Source: Bacteroidia bacterium (GTDB taxonomy: Bacteria > Bacteroidota > Bacteroidia > Cytophagales > Cyclobacteriaceae). From it: a stretch of DNA of 64,000 nt. The DNA is taken from positions 1-64,000 of the forward strand of contig JAUIAO010000011.1 of assembly GCA_030425425.1 (NCBI GenBank), written 5' to 3'. The position numbers and the translations under genes were made by a program. Position 1 is the first letter of the stretch. Each line of letters begins with the position of its first letter. The notes under the pieces were generated by a model that saw only the letters and a program-made list of their open reading frames with translations, was not told the DNA's origin and ran no database searches. This document shows positions 17,484 to 27,757 of the stretch, one piece after another.

Positions 17484-19760
17484 TTAGTTTCCTGAGTAAA
17501 TCAGCTCAAAGTCTGTCACACAAAACCAACCTTTGCTATCTCCTCCAGATGTGGACTCAAAACCAATTCTCAATATTCCATCTTCACCCACTTCTATTTT
17601 TGGCGTTTCCAGTGCCTCCCAACCTTTAATGTCATTGAAATACTGATCAATAGTCATTTCAGAGCTCACAACCTTACTTTCACCTGACTGAGCATACAAA
17701 TGCTGATCATTCAGGTTTCCCTGATTAGTCATTGCCAATGCTTTTACTTGATACATTCCCGGAGCAAGATTTTCCAAATCCTGATAGACATTCATTGATT
17801 TGAAATTATTAGACCAGTTGTTCCAGCAGTTCTTTCCACCTAGAAAATTCAACCTAAAATCTCCTCCCGATTGTTCATTGTCAATAGTCCAATATTCTGA
17901 AGACCCGCTTATGCTTTCGTGCTTGTCACCACTGTGAAAAGATGGGTTCTTGATCAGGGCTGTCACATTGAGTGGTTGATCAGGAGTGGTGCTGATGGAT
18001 TTTTGAAAATCAATCATTGCCTGATTTAAAACACTGGTTTGGTCAAGTATTAGATCAGTTACGCTCTTTTTGTCAGCAATGATTACATCTGAAAGTGCAC
18101 TTTGTTCTCTAAGTTGCTCGGTGTTCTCCTCAAATGCACCGAGTAGTTCTTTAGCTCTGATATTTACATTATTCAATTGGATTTTAGCTTTTTCAGCTTC
18201 ATAATAATCAGAAAGGGTAGTGTTTATCTTTTCAATTGATTCTTCAGTACCATTGAGTGCCTTCACTGCAGGAGTAATTCCGGGAATGTTTACTGCATCA
18301 GACGAATTGATCTCGTTAGTCATTAGATTCAGAATTGCAGATTGATCATCGATGACAAAAGTGCTAAAAGACTGACTTTGAATGGTCGCTGTGAATACTG
18401 ACTGACCAACTTTGATGGTTTTCTGAATATCATCAGCAGACTGATTATCAATGATCAATATGATCTGATTGTCAGGATTTCTAAAAGCCAGAGCATTCGG
18501 ATCTGAAGTAGCTAATACCACAGAGCCAGAAGGTACAAAATGTGAATTGTGCTTTACAGCATAGTACTCTGGTGTGTATTGAAATGAATTGTCACGGCTA
18601 TCCACTCTAATCAGTGCATTTTGCAGTCATCCCCAGGCACTCGCCCCATCGTCTTTCAAGATGACGTTCCAAAAAGTGTAATCCTCACAGCCTTTGTTGA
18701 TATAATCTCTGATAATATTGTTGGTGTGAACTGCCGCTCCCCAGTCAAAGGTTCCTGATCCGCATTCAGACTCTGTCTGTACCAGTCTATATCCCGGGAA
18801 TTCCTCTTTCACCATGTCAATCGCCTTTCGTCCTTCCCACTGAAACCCAACACCATCGATATAACTTGAAATATTCGGATAACTGAGAATTTTACGAAAA
18901 GTGTCATGTGTTCCTGTATTCATCGTACCCATGAATAATTCCACATCAGGATGATGCTTCTCAAAATATGGGCCGAGATATTCTGTGTTGAACTTTGCAG
19001 ACCCTTCAGGGCTCCAGGAGCAGTTTGGATAGATGCTAAATTGATAAGCTTCGTTCTGATACATCAATCGATAAATCGGAATGTCCTCAGCTTCATATGC
19101 TTTGATAAATTTTGAAAAATAAAGCGCATATGCATCTAAATAATCATCTTCCATGATAAACTGATCCTGTAATCTCGGAACCTGATTTTCTGGAGCGAGT
19201 CCATTTCCACCTCCACTCGCATTGGCATAGTGCTTATTTGTTTTCATCCATTGAGGTGGACTCCAGGGAGAAGCCCAGAATTTTAAATCAGGGTTTTGCT
19301 GCTGAGCTCTTCTAATAAAAGGTATCAGCGTTTGCTTATCTCTGTCGATGTTGAAGTTTTTCATTTCAAAATCCCCATCTACTTCATTGCAGCTATACCA
19401 ATCTCTCGCATAGTCATTCGCCCCAACCGGAATACGCCCGATTTGGTATCTCAGATCGCCCTCAGGTGAGAATATATTGTGGATTATTTCTTGCTGTTCT
19501 GCTTCAGACAGCATGTTCAATGCGTCCCACCCCAGTTCGTTGAAACTCGTTCCCCATCCATAGAATGTTTGTTTTTGATCCGTGAGAAATATTTCTATAT
19601 CGGCATTGGCCTCCTTTTCGTTTTTGGATTTTATGAACTGTAGTTGCCAGGGTTGATTGGTGGTTGTTGAAACCTGAAGCATGCTTAGTGGCTCGGTGTT
19701 GTTGCACTGGATACATGTCAGGCAAATCAATAAGAGGGATAAAATTCTCAGTTTCGTCAT
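17484..19760 (-). pseudogene. GH30 glycoside hydrolase lipoprotein, interrupted by an in-frame TGA
   Basis: Read across one TGA (18627-18629), this is a single 758-codon gene. It starts with a lipoprotein signal (LLLICLTCIQC, so outer-membrane anchored). The GH30 TIM barrel shows FYGWGTSFNELGWDALNML, FWASPWSPPQWMK, the acid/base Glu in MYQNEAYQ and the nucleophile in QTESECGSG. The stop falls in DDGASAWG-stop-LQNALIRVD, where relatives carry a Trp. The GH30 side beta-domain continues in the same frame (YYAVKHNSHFVPSGS), followed by a helical, coiled-coil-like region and a C-terminal CBM-like domain (NPSFHSG...FELIYSGN). The truncated 377-residue product would keep both catalytic Glu residues but lose the beta-domain. 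A point mutation TGG to TGA is the simplest cause. Subfamily and substrate (beta-1,6-galactan, xylan, beta-1,6-glucan) are unresolved. Confidence 0.85.
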
Positions 19761-19951
19761 TATATTTTCCTAATTGATAGTCTATATAGTCATAAAGACT
19801 ATTAGTATCTCCATGATGCTATAAAAGTTGAGAAAAATTGAAAATAGAAATTTATTAATTGCTTCTGTATTGAATTGGTTACCTGTGTCTTTTAAAAAGT
19901 ATTAGTCAAGAATTTAATCAGCGTCCCGAACGCCTTTAATAATTTATAAAA

Positions 19952-22774
19952 GTGTCTATCAAGCGATCATTCAATTCTCACTCTCTTTTATTCATTAACC
20001 TGCTGTGGCTGTATAGCTACGCAACATATGGTCAGGATGTACCAAGTACAAGTGACTTTCTGATTCCACAAGCAAAAGCAGATCGGCAGGTTTACTTTGA
20101 TCTTTCAGAAACGGGTATTTCAAAAACCATAAAATTCGGCGCGGATCTGGCATGGGCGCATGAACAGAATTTTAGAAGGGTGATTCTTTTTGCAGGTAAA
20201 GATCAATTAGATATCGTTCGAGCATCTTTTCAGCCCACTCATGAGATTGTAAACGGACAGCTTCATCAGGAGCAGCTGAATGATTTGAACTATAGGCTTT
20301 ATTTAATCAACACATTTGCTGGTTCTAATATTGACTTACAACTCAACTCTGACCATCCATCTGTAGACCCGTGGTACAATAGTAATGCTGCTAACTGGAC
20401 TGAATTGATACAGGTCACGGCACAAAAATTCATAGATGCGGGCCATAATGTGGTGACAATAGCTCCATTTAATGAGCCCGACTATTCTGTCACTGGTCAG
20501 GGCACCATTCAGGATTTTTACAACATCGTAGTAAATATGCGTCAAAATTCCTTTTTTGATGGAATACGCATCTCTGGTGGCAACACGCTGAATAATGACG
20601 TGGCTCTGGAATGGTATGAGTATTTGGTGCCTGCGGGTATAAATGAAGGGAATACTCATCAGCTTGCAGGAAGTTTTGATAGTTATGCGAAATTCTACGA
20701 AGAAGTAAGTGCTGATGGAAACTTTGCCGCCAATGACGAGCTACACAATGTAATGGAGGCACTTGTGGGATATGAATATGGTATGCAATCAGGAATCTGG
20801 TGGGGACCGGCAGAATATGCCAGAGGCGAAATGGTAAAAGCAATGGACGGAGAACGGTTAGGATATGCAGAACACCGACCGAACTGGACGGCCGCAGCTG
20901 TATATAGACATCCTGATGGTAGAGTGCAGGCATTCTGTGGGGAATCTGAGAGGCAATCGGTGACTACTACTTATCAGTATGTTTCCAAAGACAGGGCTGT
21001 GTTTTATGATGGTCATGGTCCTAGTCATACTTTCTTTTTGGAAATGCCGGCAGCTCCTAATTCCAGTTATTATCAGAATGCACAATGGCATCCCAATGCG
21101 GAGCGCGTGATCAATATTACCTGGGGTGATGATATCCAGCCGGTTATCAATGGCAGATACAAAATAGTGAATAAAAACAGTGGTAAAGTGCTGATGACCG
21201 CTTCCACTTCCACCGCTGATGGAACCAATATCGTACAGGGAACATATTCAGGATCCGAGCACCAGCAGTGGGACGTGACTCCTGTTGATTCGCGAATAGG
21301 AGGGGATTTTAGCTATTATGAGTTCAGAGCAGTTAACTCTGGCAAGACTTTGAATGATCTTAATTATTCGTTGGACAATGGAGGAAACATTATCCTCTAC
21401 AATGCCACAGAAAGTTTATCAGCAAATGAGCAGCGATATTTGGAGTATGCGGGCGATGGTTACTTCTATATCAGGAGTAGGCATAGTTCACTTTGTATGG
21501 ATGTAGCCAATGCAAGTAGTGCAGATGGAGCGAATGTTCATCAATGGGAAGTAACAGGAGGTGACAATCAGCTCTGGAAGCTTCTTCCTATTGATGCAGA
21601 AATTGAAAGCACCGCACCTTATGCTAATCCGGCTCTGGAAGTATCTGCCAACAGTGAGTCAATAGAGTTGACATGGCCAGAAATACCTGTTGATGATCTG
21701 GCGGGCTATATCGTTTTAAGATCGGAGACATCAGGCGGACCTTATCAGACAATCGCCCGCAATTTGGATAAAGAAACAGAGCGTTTTGTAGATAATACGG
21801 TGCTGTCAGGTGTGGAGTATTTCTATATCGTCAAATCCATCGATCACTCTTTGAATGTATCGGATCCTTCTAATGAAGTATCAGCTACTGCCAATGGTGA
21901 AAAAGGCTTAATTGCCCATTATTCATTCGAAGGAGTACTGGTAGATAGCACAGAAAACCTAATGAATGGTGCAAGCTACGGCACATTGACCTATGATCAG
22001 GGAATCATTAATGAAAAAGGAGTGACGCTGAATGGCGATTTCCAATTTATTCAGCTGCCCGCTGGTATTGCTGATGAGGAAGAGTTGAGTATTTCTACCT
22101 GGGTACTCTGGAATGGAGGTGATGACTGGCAAAGAGTCTTTGATTTTGGGAATGGAGAAGAGGAATACATGATGCTGACGGCCAGCACTGGAGGAAGATT
22201 GGTATTTGAGATTTTGTATGATGGTCAATCTGTGAAACTGGATGCACCTGCCCTGGTTGTAGGTGAGTGGACTCATGTGGCAGTGACTATGGAGGAAGGT
22301 ACGGCTTATTTATATGTCAACGGAACACCTGTAGATATTGCTTTGGATTTCACTATCCGCCCGATAGACATAAGCCCGGTCATGAATTTTCTTGGCAGAA
22401 GCCAATGGGCTGCAGATCCGATGTTCAATGGTACTTTAGATGATATGAGAATATACAACTATGCGATTGGAGTTTCTGAAGTGGAGGATTTGGCGGATAC
22501 TTCTTCTGTTGTTGAGGAGGTACTCGGACTAAATGACTTGAAAAGTAAGGTTTGGCCAGTACCTGCTCATGATCAACTGAATGTTCATTTGGAACAAAAT
22601 GAATTAAAGTCAACTGTGGAGATTTTTCATCTCAACGGTGATTTAGTGCTTACGAGAGAAATGCAGGGCGGAATCACAAAATTGGACGTATCAGAATTGG
22701 AAAATGGGTTATACATCCTGATTATTTCCAACGATCAGAGAAGGAGCACATCGAAGGTACTTATCAATCATTAA
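19952..22774 (+). CDS. Putative clan GH-A glycosidase with ricin, Fn3, LamG and T9SS domains
   Basis: A 940-residue protein with a GTG start; the signal peptide (LLFINLLWLYSYATYGQ) supports this start. The N-terminal 350 residues look like a (beta/alpha)8 barrel with a C-terminal beta-domain. Glu175 in IAPFNEPDYS resembles the Asn-Glu acid/base of clan GH-A, and Glu269 in NVMEALVGYEYG is a possible nucleophile. I cannot place it in a named GH family. Then follow a ricin-type trefoil (about 395-550, QHQ.W-like repeats), an Fn3 domain (about 555-645), a LamG-like domain (about 650-835, with ELSISTWVLWNGG) and a type A sorting domain (WPVPAHDQLNVHLEQN, end KVLINH). It is divergent from the GH30 gene and stands alone. 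Confidence 0.75.
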   Translation: MSIKRSFNSHSLLFINLLWLYSYATYGQDVPSTSDFLIPQAKADRQVYFDLSETGISKTIKFGADLAWAHEQNFRRVILFAGKDQLDIVRASFQPTHEIVNGQLHQEQLNDLNYRLYLINTFAGSNIDLQLNSDHPSVDPWYNSNAANWTELIQVTAQKFIDAGHNVVTIAPFNEPDYSVTGQGTIQDFYNIVVNMRQNSFFDGIRISGGNTLNNDVALEWYEYLVPAGINEGNTHQLAGSFDSYAKFYEEVSADGNFAANDELHNVMEALVGYEYGMQSGIWWGPAEYARGEMVKAMDGERLGYAEHRPNWTAAAVYRHPDGRVQAFCGESERQSVTTTYQYVSKDRAVFYDGHGPSHTFFLEMPAAPNSSYYQNAQWHPNAERVINITWGDDIQPVINGRYKIVNKNSGKVLMTASTSTADGTNIVQGTYSGSEHQQWDVTPVDSRIGGDFSYYEFRAVNSGKTLNDLNYSLDNGGNIILYNATESLSANEQRYLEYAGDGYFYIRSRHSSLCMDVANASSADGANVHQWEVTGGDNQLWKLLPIDAEIESTAPYANPALEVSANSESIELTWPEIPVDDLAGYIVLRSETSGGPYQTIARNLDKETERFVDNTVLSGVEYFYIVKSIDHSLNVSDPSNEVSATANGEKGLIAHYSFEGVLVDSTENLMNGASYGTLTYDQGIINEKGVTLNGDFQFIQLPAGIADEEELSISTWVLWNGGDDWQRVFDFGNGEEEYMMLTASTGGRLVFEILYDGQSVKLDAPALVVGEWTHVAVTMEEGTAYLYVNGTPVDIALDFTIRPIDISPVMNFLGRSQWAADPMFNGTLDDMRIYNYAIGVSEVEDLADTSSVVEEVLGLNDLKSKVWPVPAHDQLNVHLEQNELKSTVEIFHLNGDLVLTREMQGGITKLDVSELENGLYILIISNDQRRSTSKVLINH

Positions 22775-22993
22775 GGACTGCAAATGAAGACCATCACATT
22801 CTCAATAATAGAATCAGCAAGTTGCGGTTCTCGTAATTCTCAGGAGAATAAAATGCCTTGATTTAGAATAAAGTGTATTTATCACATTTATTTTCAAAAA
22901 AATATTATTTCTCTGCATCATTTGAGTCGATGGTCTCTTTGAGTATGTAGAGCCCGTCTCTATTATGTATTTAATACCCTAAAAACTACAAGT

Positions 22994-25900
22994 ATGAAGT
23001 TAAGTTTATCAAAATGTAAGAAGTGGCTACAATACCTGCTGGTGGCGCTCCCATTTCTATTCGCGGGAAATGCGATTTCCCAAACATTAAGCCATTCCTG
23101 GACATTCGAGGATGGTTCTGCCACTGATGTAGTTGGCGGTTTAACAACTACAGTTGTTGGATCAGCACTTACCATTGAGGATGGAAAGGCAACTGTTTCT
23201 GGAGCTTCAGGTCCAAATGATGGTTATTTGGCATTGGATGCCTCAGCCCTGGCGCTTAATACTTACAGCTCAGGAATTACGCTGGAAGCCCACATACAAA
23301 CAGGTGAAAGCTTAAACAGCTCTTTTACTATGTTATGTTATTTTGGAGATTCTACTGCAGGGACCAGTACATTTTGGATTCAGCCTGCTCGTTCAGGAAC
23401 TGAGACGCGTACGGAAATAAATAATGGTACTTCTACAGTTACCGCAAGTCTTGCTGATAGAGAAATCGATGATGGATTTTTTCACCATGTTGTTGCTACG
23501 CTTGACGGTTCTGCTTTGAAATACTACATAGATGGTGAGTTGGTATCGTCTGTTGATACTTTAGCTAACATCACTACTGGTGATTTTATTTCTGGTATTG
23601 GAACAGAGATAGCTCATATCTTTAGAGGCCCAGAAGCATGGCCTGATGCTAACTACAATGCATCTTTAGAGGAATTCAATATATATTCTGGCGTTATGGA
23701 TGCTTCAACAGTAGCAGCAAACGCATTAAAATTTGATCAAGATGGAGACTTATATGCAGATGATATGGATAATTGTCCTGATGTGGCTAATCCTGATCAA
23801 GCTGACTATAACGACAATGGTATCGGTAATGCTTGTGATACTGAGCAGCCAGCATACCTAAGTGGTATTACTGTAGACCCTGCAGAAGCATCTCTTTTAC
23901 CTGCTTTTGATAAAGACGTATTTGATTATGCGGTGTTTGCACCAGTGGGTACTACTACAGTAACATTGACAGCAACTCCGGAAGGTTCATATACTGTGAC
24001 GGGAGATGGAGCAATCGATGTGACTTCAGGTTCAGGATCAGCTACTATTGAAGTTTCTGCTGAAGGATTCACTACATTGACTTACAATGTGGCTGTCAGT
24101 GTACTTACAGATTGCTACACTCCGTTTTATGACGAATCTGTAGCTGTAAACCTGGTTGATGATCCACAGATGGAAGACTTAACCAATTTCGGTGGATGGG
24201 GAACACAAGGAATTACAACTGATCCTAACAATGTTTACTGTGGCACAAGCAGTGGTTTTGCTGGAGACGGAAATTCAGGTTCTCTTGATGTAGTTTTAGT
24301 TGATAAAATCGGGATTGATACAGCTTACAGAGTAAGAGCAAAGGTATTTGCTACTACAGGAGCATATCACATCGGAGTTTACAATGTAGCTCCTTCAAAT
24401 TTTGAAACTCCAACTACGAAAGTAGGTGAGTGGCAAACCATTGATTTCTCATTCGTTGCAACAGCAATCAATGACGCGGCAAATCATGGAGTATATTTCA
24501 ATACATATGGCCGTGGTGGTACAGGCGGTTTTATTGATAACTGGGAAGTATACGAAATTCCAGAAACTGAAGCAGGATTGTATTATAACTCTTTGAGCAT
24601 TGGAAACTTGGATTCTGATTTTGATACAGAAACTATGACTTACACTGCTACGGTTCCTTACGGTACTCAAGAAGTTACTCCAAATGTACAGGCTGTTGAT
24701 CCAGGTGCTTCGGTAGTAGGTGATACTGCGGTAGACATGAGTTCTGGAACTGGCGTTTCTACAATCGTGGTTACAGCTAGAGATGGATCTACTACCAGAA
24801 CTTATACAATCAATTACGAGTGGGCAGCTGTTGCGATTTTAAGTGATTTGACTGTGGATAATGGCTACATTTCTCCAAAATTTGATCCTAACGATACCTC
24901 TTTTACAGTCTATGCATCGCTTGGTGCCACTTCTGTAACTTTCACAGCTACTGCAGCAGATGCTGCATTTAATGTAGCTGGTGATTTGACTTTTGATATT
25001 TCTGATGGAATGAAAGATACCGCCAAATTTGTGGTGACTGGTGACGGATACGGTAGTTCAGAGTATCATGTAATTATCGTTCCTACTACACTAAAGCACG
25101 CCTACACTTTCGAAGATGGAACTTTCGCAGATGGTGTAATCAATGATCAGGTTGGTGATCTGGATGGAGTACTTATTGGTTCAGCTATTAGACTCGATAG
25201 CGGAAAACTAATTGTAAGTGGAGCTACATCTAACACGGATGGGTATGTATCTTTCGATGCAGCGACATTGGCATTACCTACGTTCGATGCAATCACTTTA
25301 GAGTTTCAGGTGCAGTCTTACGACCTTGCTAACAGTAGTTATACAATGTTGGCATATTTTGGTAACAATACAGGAGGAAGCAGATGCTTCTGGTATCAGC
25401 CAACAAGAAATACCACCGAATCAAGAGCTGAAGCAAATACAGGTGGTGGAAGTGCAGTGGCATCTTTGTCAGGCACAGAAGTGGATGATGGATTGTTCCA
25501 CCATGTAGTTGTCGTTCTTACAGCTGATTCTTTGACTTATTACCTGGATGGTGTGAATGTAGCGAGCAGTGCTACTACGGGAAATCCAATCCCTGATATT
25601 GATGTAGAGATAGCACAGCTTTTCAAAGGTCCTGACGGATGGGGAGATCCTAACTACAATGGTCAATTAGAAGAGTTTAATATTTTCAACGGTGCATTAG
25701 ACCCAATGACTATCGCCGAAAGGGCACTTACTTATGATGCAGATGGTGATTTGTATGCAGATGTATTTGACAATTGCCCTGATAACTTCAACCCTAATCA
25801 GGCGGACGCTGATGGTGATGGTATTGGTAACCTATGTGATGATGATTTTGGCGGGTTGGCTACTTTGAGCGAGTTGACACCTGATTCTGGAAAACTACTT

Positions 25901-27649
25901 CCTGATTTTGAGCCTGAGACATATAACTATAAGGTATATGCAGCATATGGAGCTACTTCAGTTACGCTTACAGCTGTTGCCTCTGACCCAGCGTACACAA
26001 TCACCGGAGATCTGACAGTTGATATTTCTTCTGGGTCCGGATCTACAAGTTTATTGGTTGAAGGTACTGCGAGCGAAACTTCTTCTACTTACACTATCAC
26101 TGTAATTGGCGTGGCTGTGAAGCATAGTTATACATTTGATAATGATCCTGTTGATGGAGCCGTGGCTGATGAAATTGGTGATTTGGCGGGTCAAATACAA
26201 GGTGCTGGTATTGTGGAAAATGGATCTTTCGTTTCTGCTAGTGCTACAGATGGAATATCATTCGATGGTACTTTGTTAGATCTTGCTTCTTATGATGCGA
26301 TCACTTTAGAAACTTATGTAGTTTCTTCAGATGCAAACACTAGCTGGCACATGCTCAACTATTTTGGTGGTGCGAATGGTGCTGATAACGTTACTGTTCA
26401 GCCTGCAAGAGAAGATGATGTTGTGAGAGCGGAATTTGTAGGTGCAATTATCGATGCGGATTTCGAGGTTGTCGATAATGAATACCACCAGTTTGTAAGT
26501 ACTTTCTCAAACGAAGAAGTTAGCTTATACATAGACGGTGTGCTTATCGGATCTGCTCCGGCAGTTGGAAAAATCGAAACCATCAATGCTACTAACGCTT
26601 ATCTGTGTTTGAGTGGATGGCCAGATGATGCATGGCAGGGACGAGTATTAGAATTCAACATCTACAATGGTATCATGGATGCAGCTACTGTTGCTTCCAG
26701 AGCAAATCTTTTTGACAATGACGGTGATGGTATTGTAAATGATGATGATGATGATGATGATAATGACGGTCAGTTAGATGTTCAGGAGATTGCTTGTGGA
26801 TCTGATCCATTAGATGCTGAAAGCATGTCAGTTGATGAGAACGAAAATAACATTCCTGACTGTCAGGAGGCAGATGATGATAGTGATACTATTTTGAATT
26901 TTGAAGATAATTGTCCTTCTGATGCTAACACTGATCAATCTGATATAGATGGAGATGGTATTGGTGATGCTTGTGATGATGATATAGATGGAGATGGAGT
27001 ATTGAATGAGAATGACTCTTGTCCTACAGCATTCAACATTGGTGATGTTGATGAAGATGGAATTGATGAGGTTTGTGATGAGCTAAGTGCGACTAACAGA
27101 CTTACAGGTCAAAATGATTTGGCATTTGGTGAAATCGGAATAGGAACTGATGCCACATTGAGTTTAACCATTGTAAATCTTGGTAATGACGCTCTTGAAA
27201 TCACAGATATCCAGACACCAGAAGGATTCAGTGTAGATAAAACAACTCTCACTGTGGCTACAGGTTTGGCAATTGTGAAAGTAACATTTGCTCCTACATC
27301 ACCAGGTGAGTACACAGGAGATGTCTCTGTAGTTTCTAATGCTGGTACAAGTACAATCCCAGTAACTGGTACAGCTTCTGGAGTATTGAGCGCCAATCCT
27401 AGAGACCTCAAAATTGTAATGGGTCCTAACCCTGTGGTGGATGGTCAATTGAATATTGACTGGTCTAAGTCTGAATTCAATAACCCTACGATCAAAGTAC
27501 TCAGTATTGATGGTAGAGAAATCAGCACTCAGAAATTCGAAAATGTGAACTATACCACTATCGATGTGAGTAATGTTTCAAAAGGCCTCTTCCTGATCCA
27601 AATGGTATCAGAAGGTAAGGCTTATAACTTCAAAATGTTGAAGAACTAA
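22994..27649 (+). CDS. 1551-aa T9SS surface protein with three LamG, four cadherin-like and TSP3 calcium repeats
   Basis: Signal peptide ends near GNAISQ. Modules: LamG (33-245), a TSP3 calcium loop (252-290, DQDGDLYADDMDNCPD), cadherin-like (290-372), a CBM-like domain (385-525) related to one in the 1510-residue protein, two cadherin-like repeats (533-700), LamG (702-913), TSP3 (915-952), cadherin-like (956-1038), LamG (1040-1235), an acidic TSP3 block (1240-1370) with a poly-Asp run, a choice-of-anchor-D/HYDIN-like Ig domain (1372-1465) and a type A sorting domain (VMGPNPVVDGQLNIDW, end NFKMLKN). No catalytic motif is seen. Its place immediately before susC suggests a surface glycan-binding protein of the PUL, but it ends in its own terminator. 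Confidence 0.85.
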   Translation: MKLSLSKCKKWLQYLLVALPFLFAGNAISQTLSHSWTFEDGSATDVVGGLTTTVVGSALTIEDGKATVSGASGPNDGYLALDASALALNTYSSGITLEAHIQTGESLNSSFTMLCYFGDSTAGTSTFWIQPARSGTETRTEINNGTSTVTASLADREIDDGFFHHVVATLDGSALKYYIDGELVSSVDTLANITTGDFISGIGTEIAHIFRGPEAWPDANYNASLEEFNIYSGVMDASTVAANALKFDQDGDLYADDMDNCPDVANPDQADYNDNGIGNACDTEQPAYLSGITVDPAEASLLPAFDKDVFDYAVFAPVGTTTVTLTATPEGSYTVTGDGAIDVTSGSGSATIEVSAEGFTTLTYNVAVSVLTDCYTPFYDESVAVNLVDDPQMEDLTNFGGWGTQGITTDPNNVYCGTSSGFAGDGNSGSLDVVLVDKIGIDTAYRVRAKVFATTGAYHIGVYNVAPSNFETPTTKVGEWQTIDFSFVATAINDAANHGVYFNTYGRGGTGGFIDNWEVYEIPETEAGLYYNSLSIGNLDSDFDTETMTYTATVPYGTQEVTPNVQAVDPGASVVGDTAVDMSSGTGVSTIVVTARDGSTTRTYTINYEWAAVAILSDLTVDNGYISPKFDPNDTSFTVYASLGATSVTFTATAADAAFNVAGDLTFDISDGMKDTAKFVVTGDGYGSSEYHVIIVPTTLKHAYTFEDGTFADGVINDQVGDLDGVLIGSAIRLDSGKLIVSGATSNTDGYVSFDAATLALPTFDAITLEFQVQSYDLANSSYTMLAYFGNNTGGSRCFWYQPTRNTTESRAEANTGGGSAVASLSGTEVDDGLFHHVVVVLTADSLTYYLDGVNVASSATTGNPIPDIDVEIAQLFKGPDGWGDPNYNGQLEEFNIFNGALDPMTIAERALTYDADGDLYADVFDNCPDNFNPNQADADGDGIGNLCDDDFGGLATLSELTPDSGKLLPDFEPETYNYKVYAAYGATSVTLTAVASDPAYTITGDLTVDISSGSGSTSLLVEGTASETSSTYTITVIGVAVKHSYTFDNDPVDGAVADEIGDLAGQIQGAGIVENGSFVSASATDGISFDGTLLDLASYDAITLETYVVSSDANTSWHMLNYFGGANGADNVTVQPAREDDVVRAEFVGAIIDADFEVVDNEYHQFVSTFSNEEVSLYIDGVLIGSAPAVGKIETINATNAYLCLSGWPDDAWQGRVLEFNIYNGIMDAATVASRANLFDNDGDGIVNDDDDDDDNDGQLDVQEIACGSDPLDAESMSVDENENNIPDCQEADDDSDTILNFEDNCPSDANTDQSDIDGDGIGDACDDDIDGDGVLNENDSCPTAFNIGDVDEDGIDEVCDELSATNRLTGQNDLAFGEIGIGTDATLSLTIVNLGNDALEITDIQTPEGFSVDKTTLTVATGLAIVKVTFAPTSPGEYTGDVSVVSNAGTSTIPVTGTASGVLSANPRDLKIVMGPNPVVDGQLNIDWSKSEFNNPTIKVLSIDGREISTQKFENVNYTTIDVSNVSKGLFLIQMVSEGKAYNFKMLKN
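26741..26761 (+). repeat. GAT trinucleotide run coding poly-Asp
   Basis: About seven consecutive GAT codons lie inside the acidic TSP3 block of the 1551-residue protein. Slippage here would change the number of Asp residues without breaking the frame. Confidence 0.8.
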
Positions 27650-27658
27650 ATTGATAAA

Positions 27659-27690
27659 ATGCCCCTGAATAACTTCAGGGGCATCTTTTT
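27659..27690 (+). terminator. Rho-independent terminator before susC
   Basis: A perfect 11-bp stem (ATGCCCCTGAA 27659-27669, TTCAGGGGCAT 27674-27684) with a TAAC loop is followed by CTTTTT. It separates the LamG protein gene from the susCD unit. Confidence 0.92.
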
Positions 27691-27757
27691 CATTATTGTA
27701 ACCAGCACTTCAAAAGAATTCAACCTAGACTAGCCTGTCTGATTAAAAGATTGTTAT

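Noticed and set aside
18627-18629. TGA reassigned to Trp in this organism
   Set aside because: Other genes in the window end properly at TGA (for example 106-108 and 43580-43582), so TGA is a normal stop here.
20490-20933. Long antisense open frame (147 codons) opposite the putative glycosidase
   Set aside because: It has low-complexity His/Leu/Pro-rich translation typical of shadow frames, lies entirely inside a confident gene, and shows no signal or domain.
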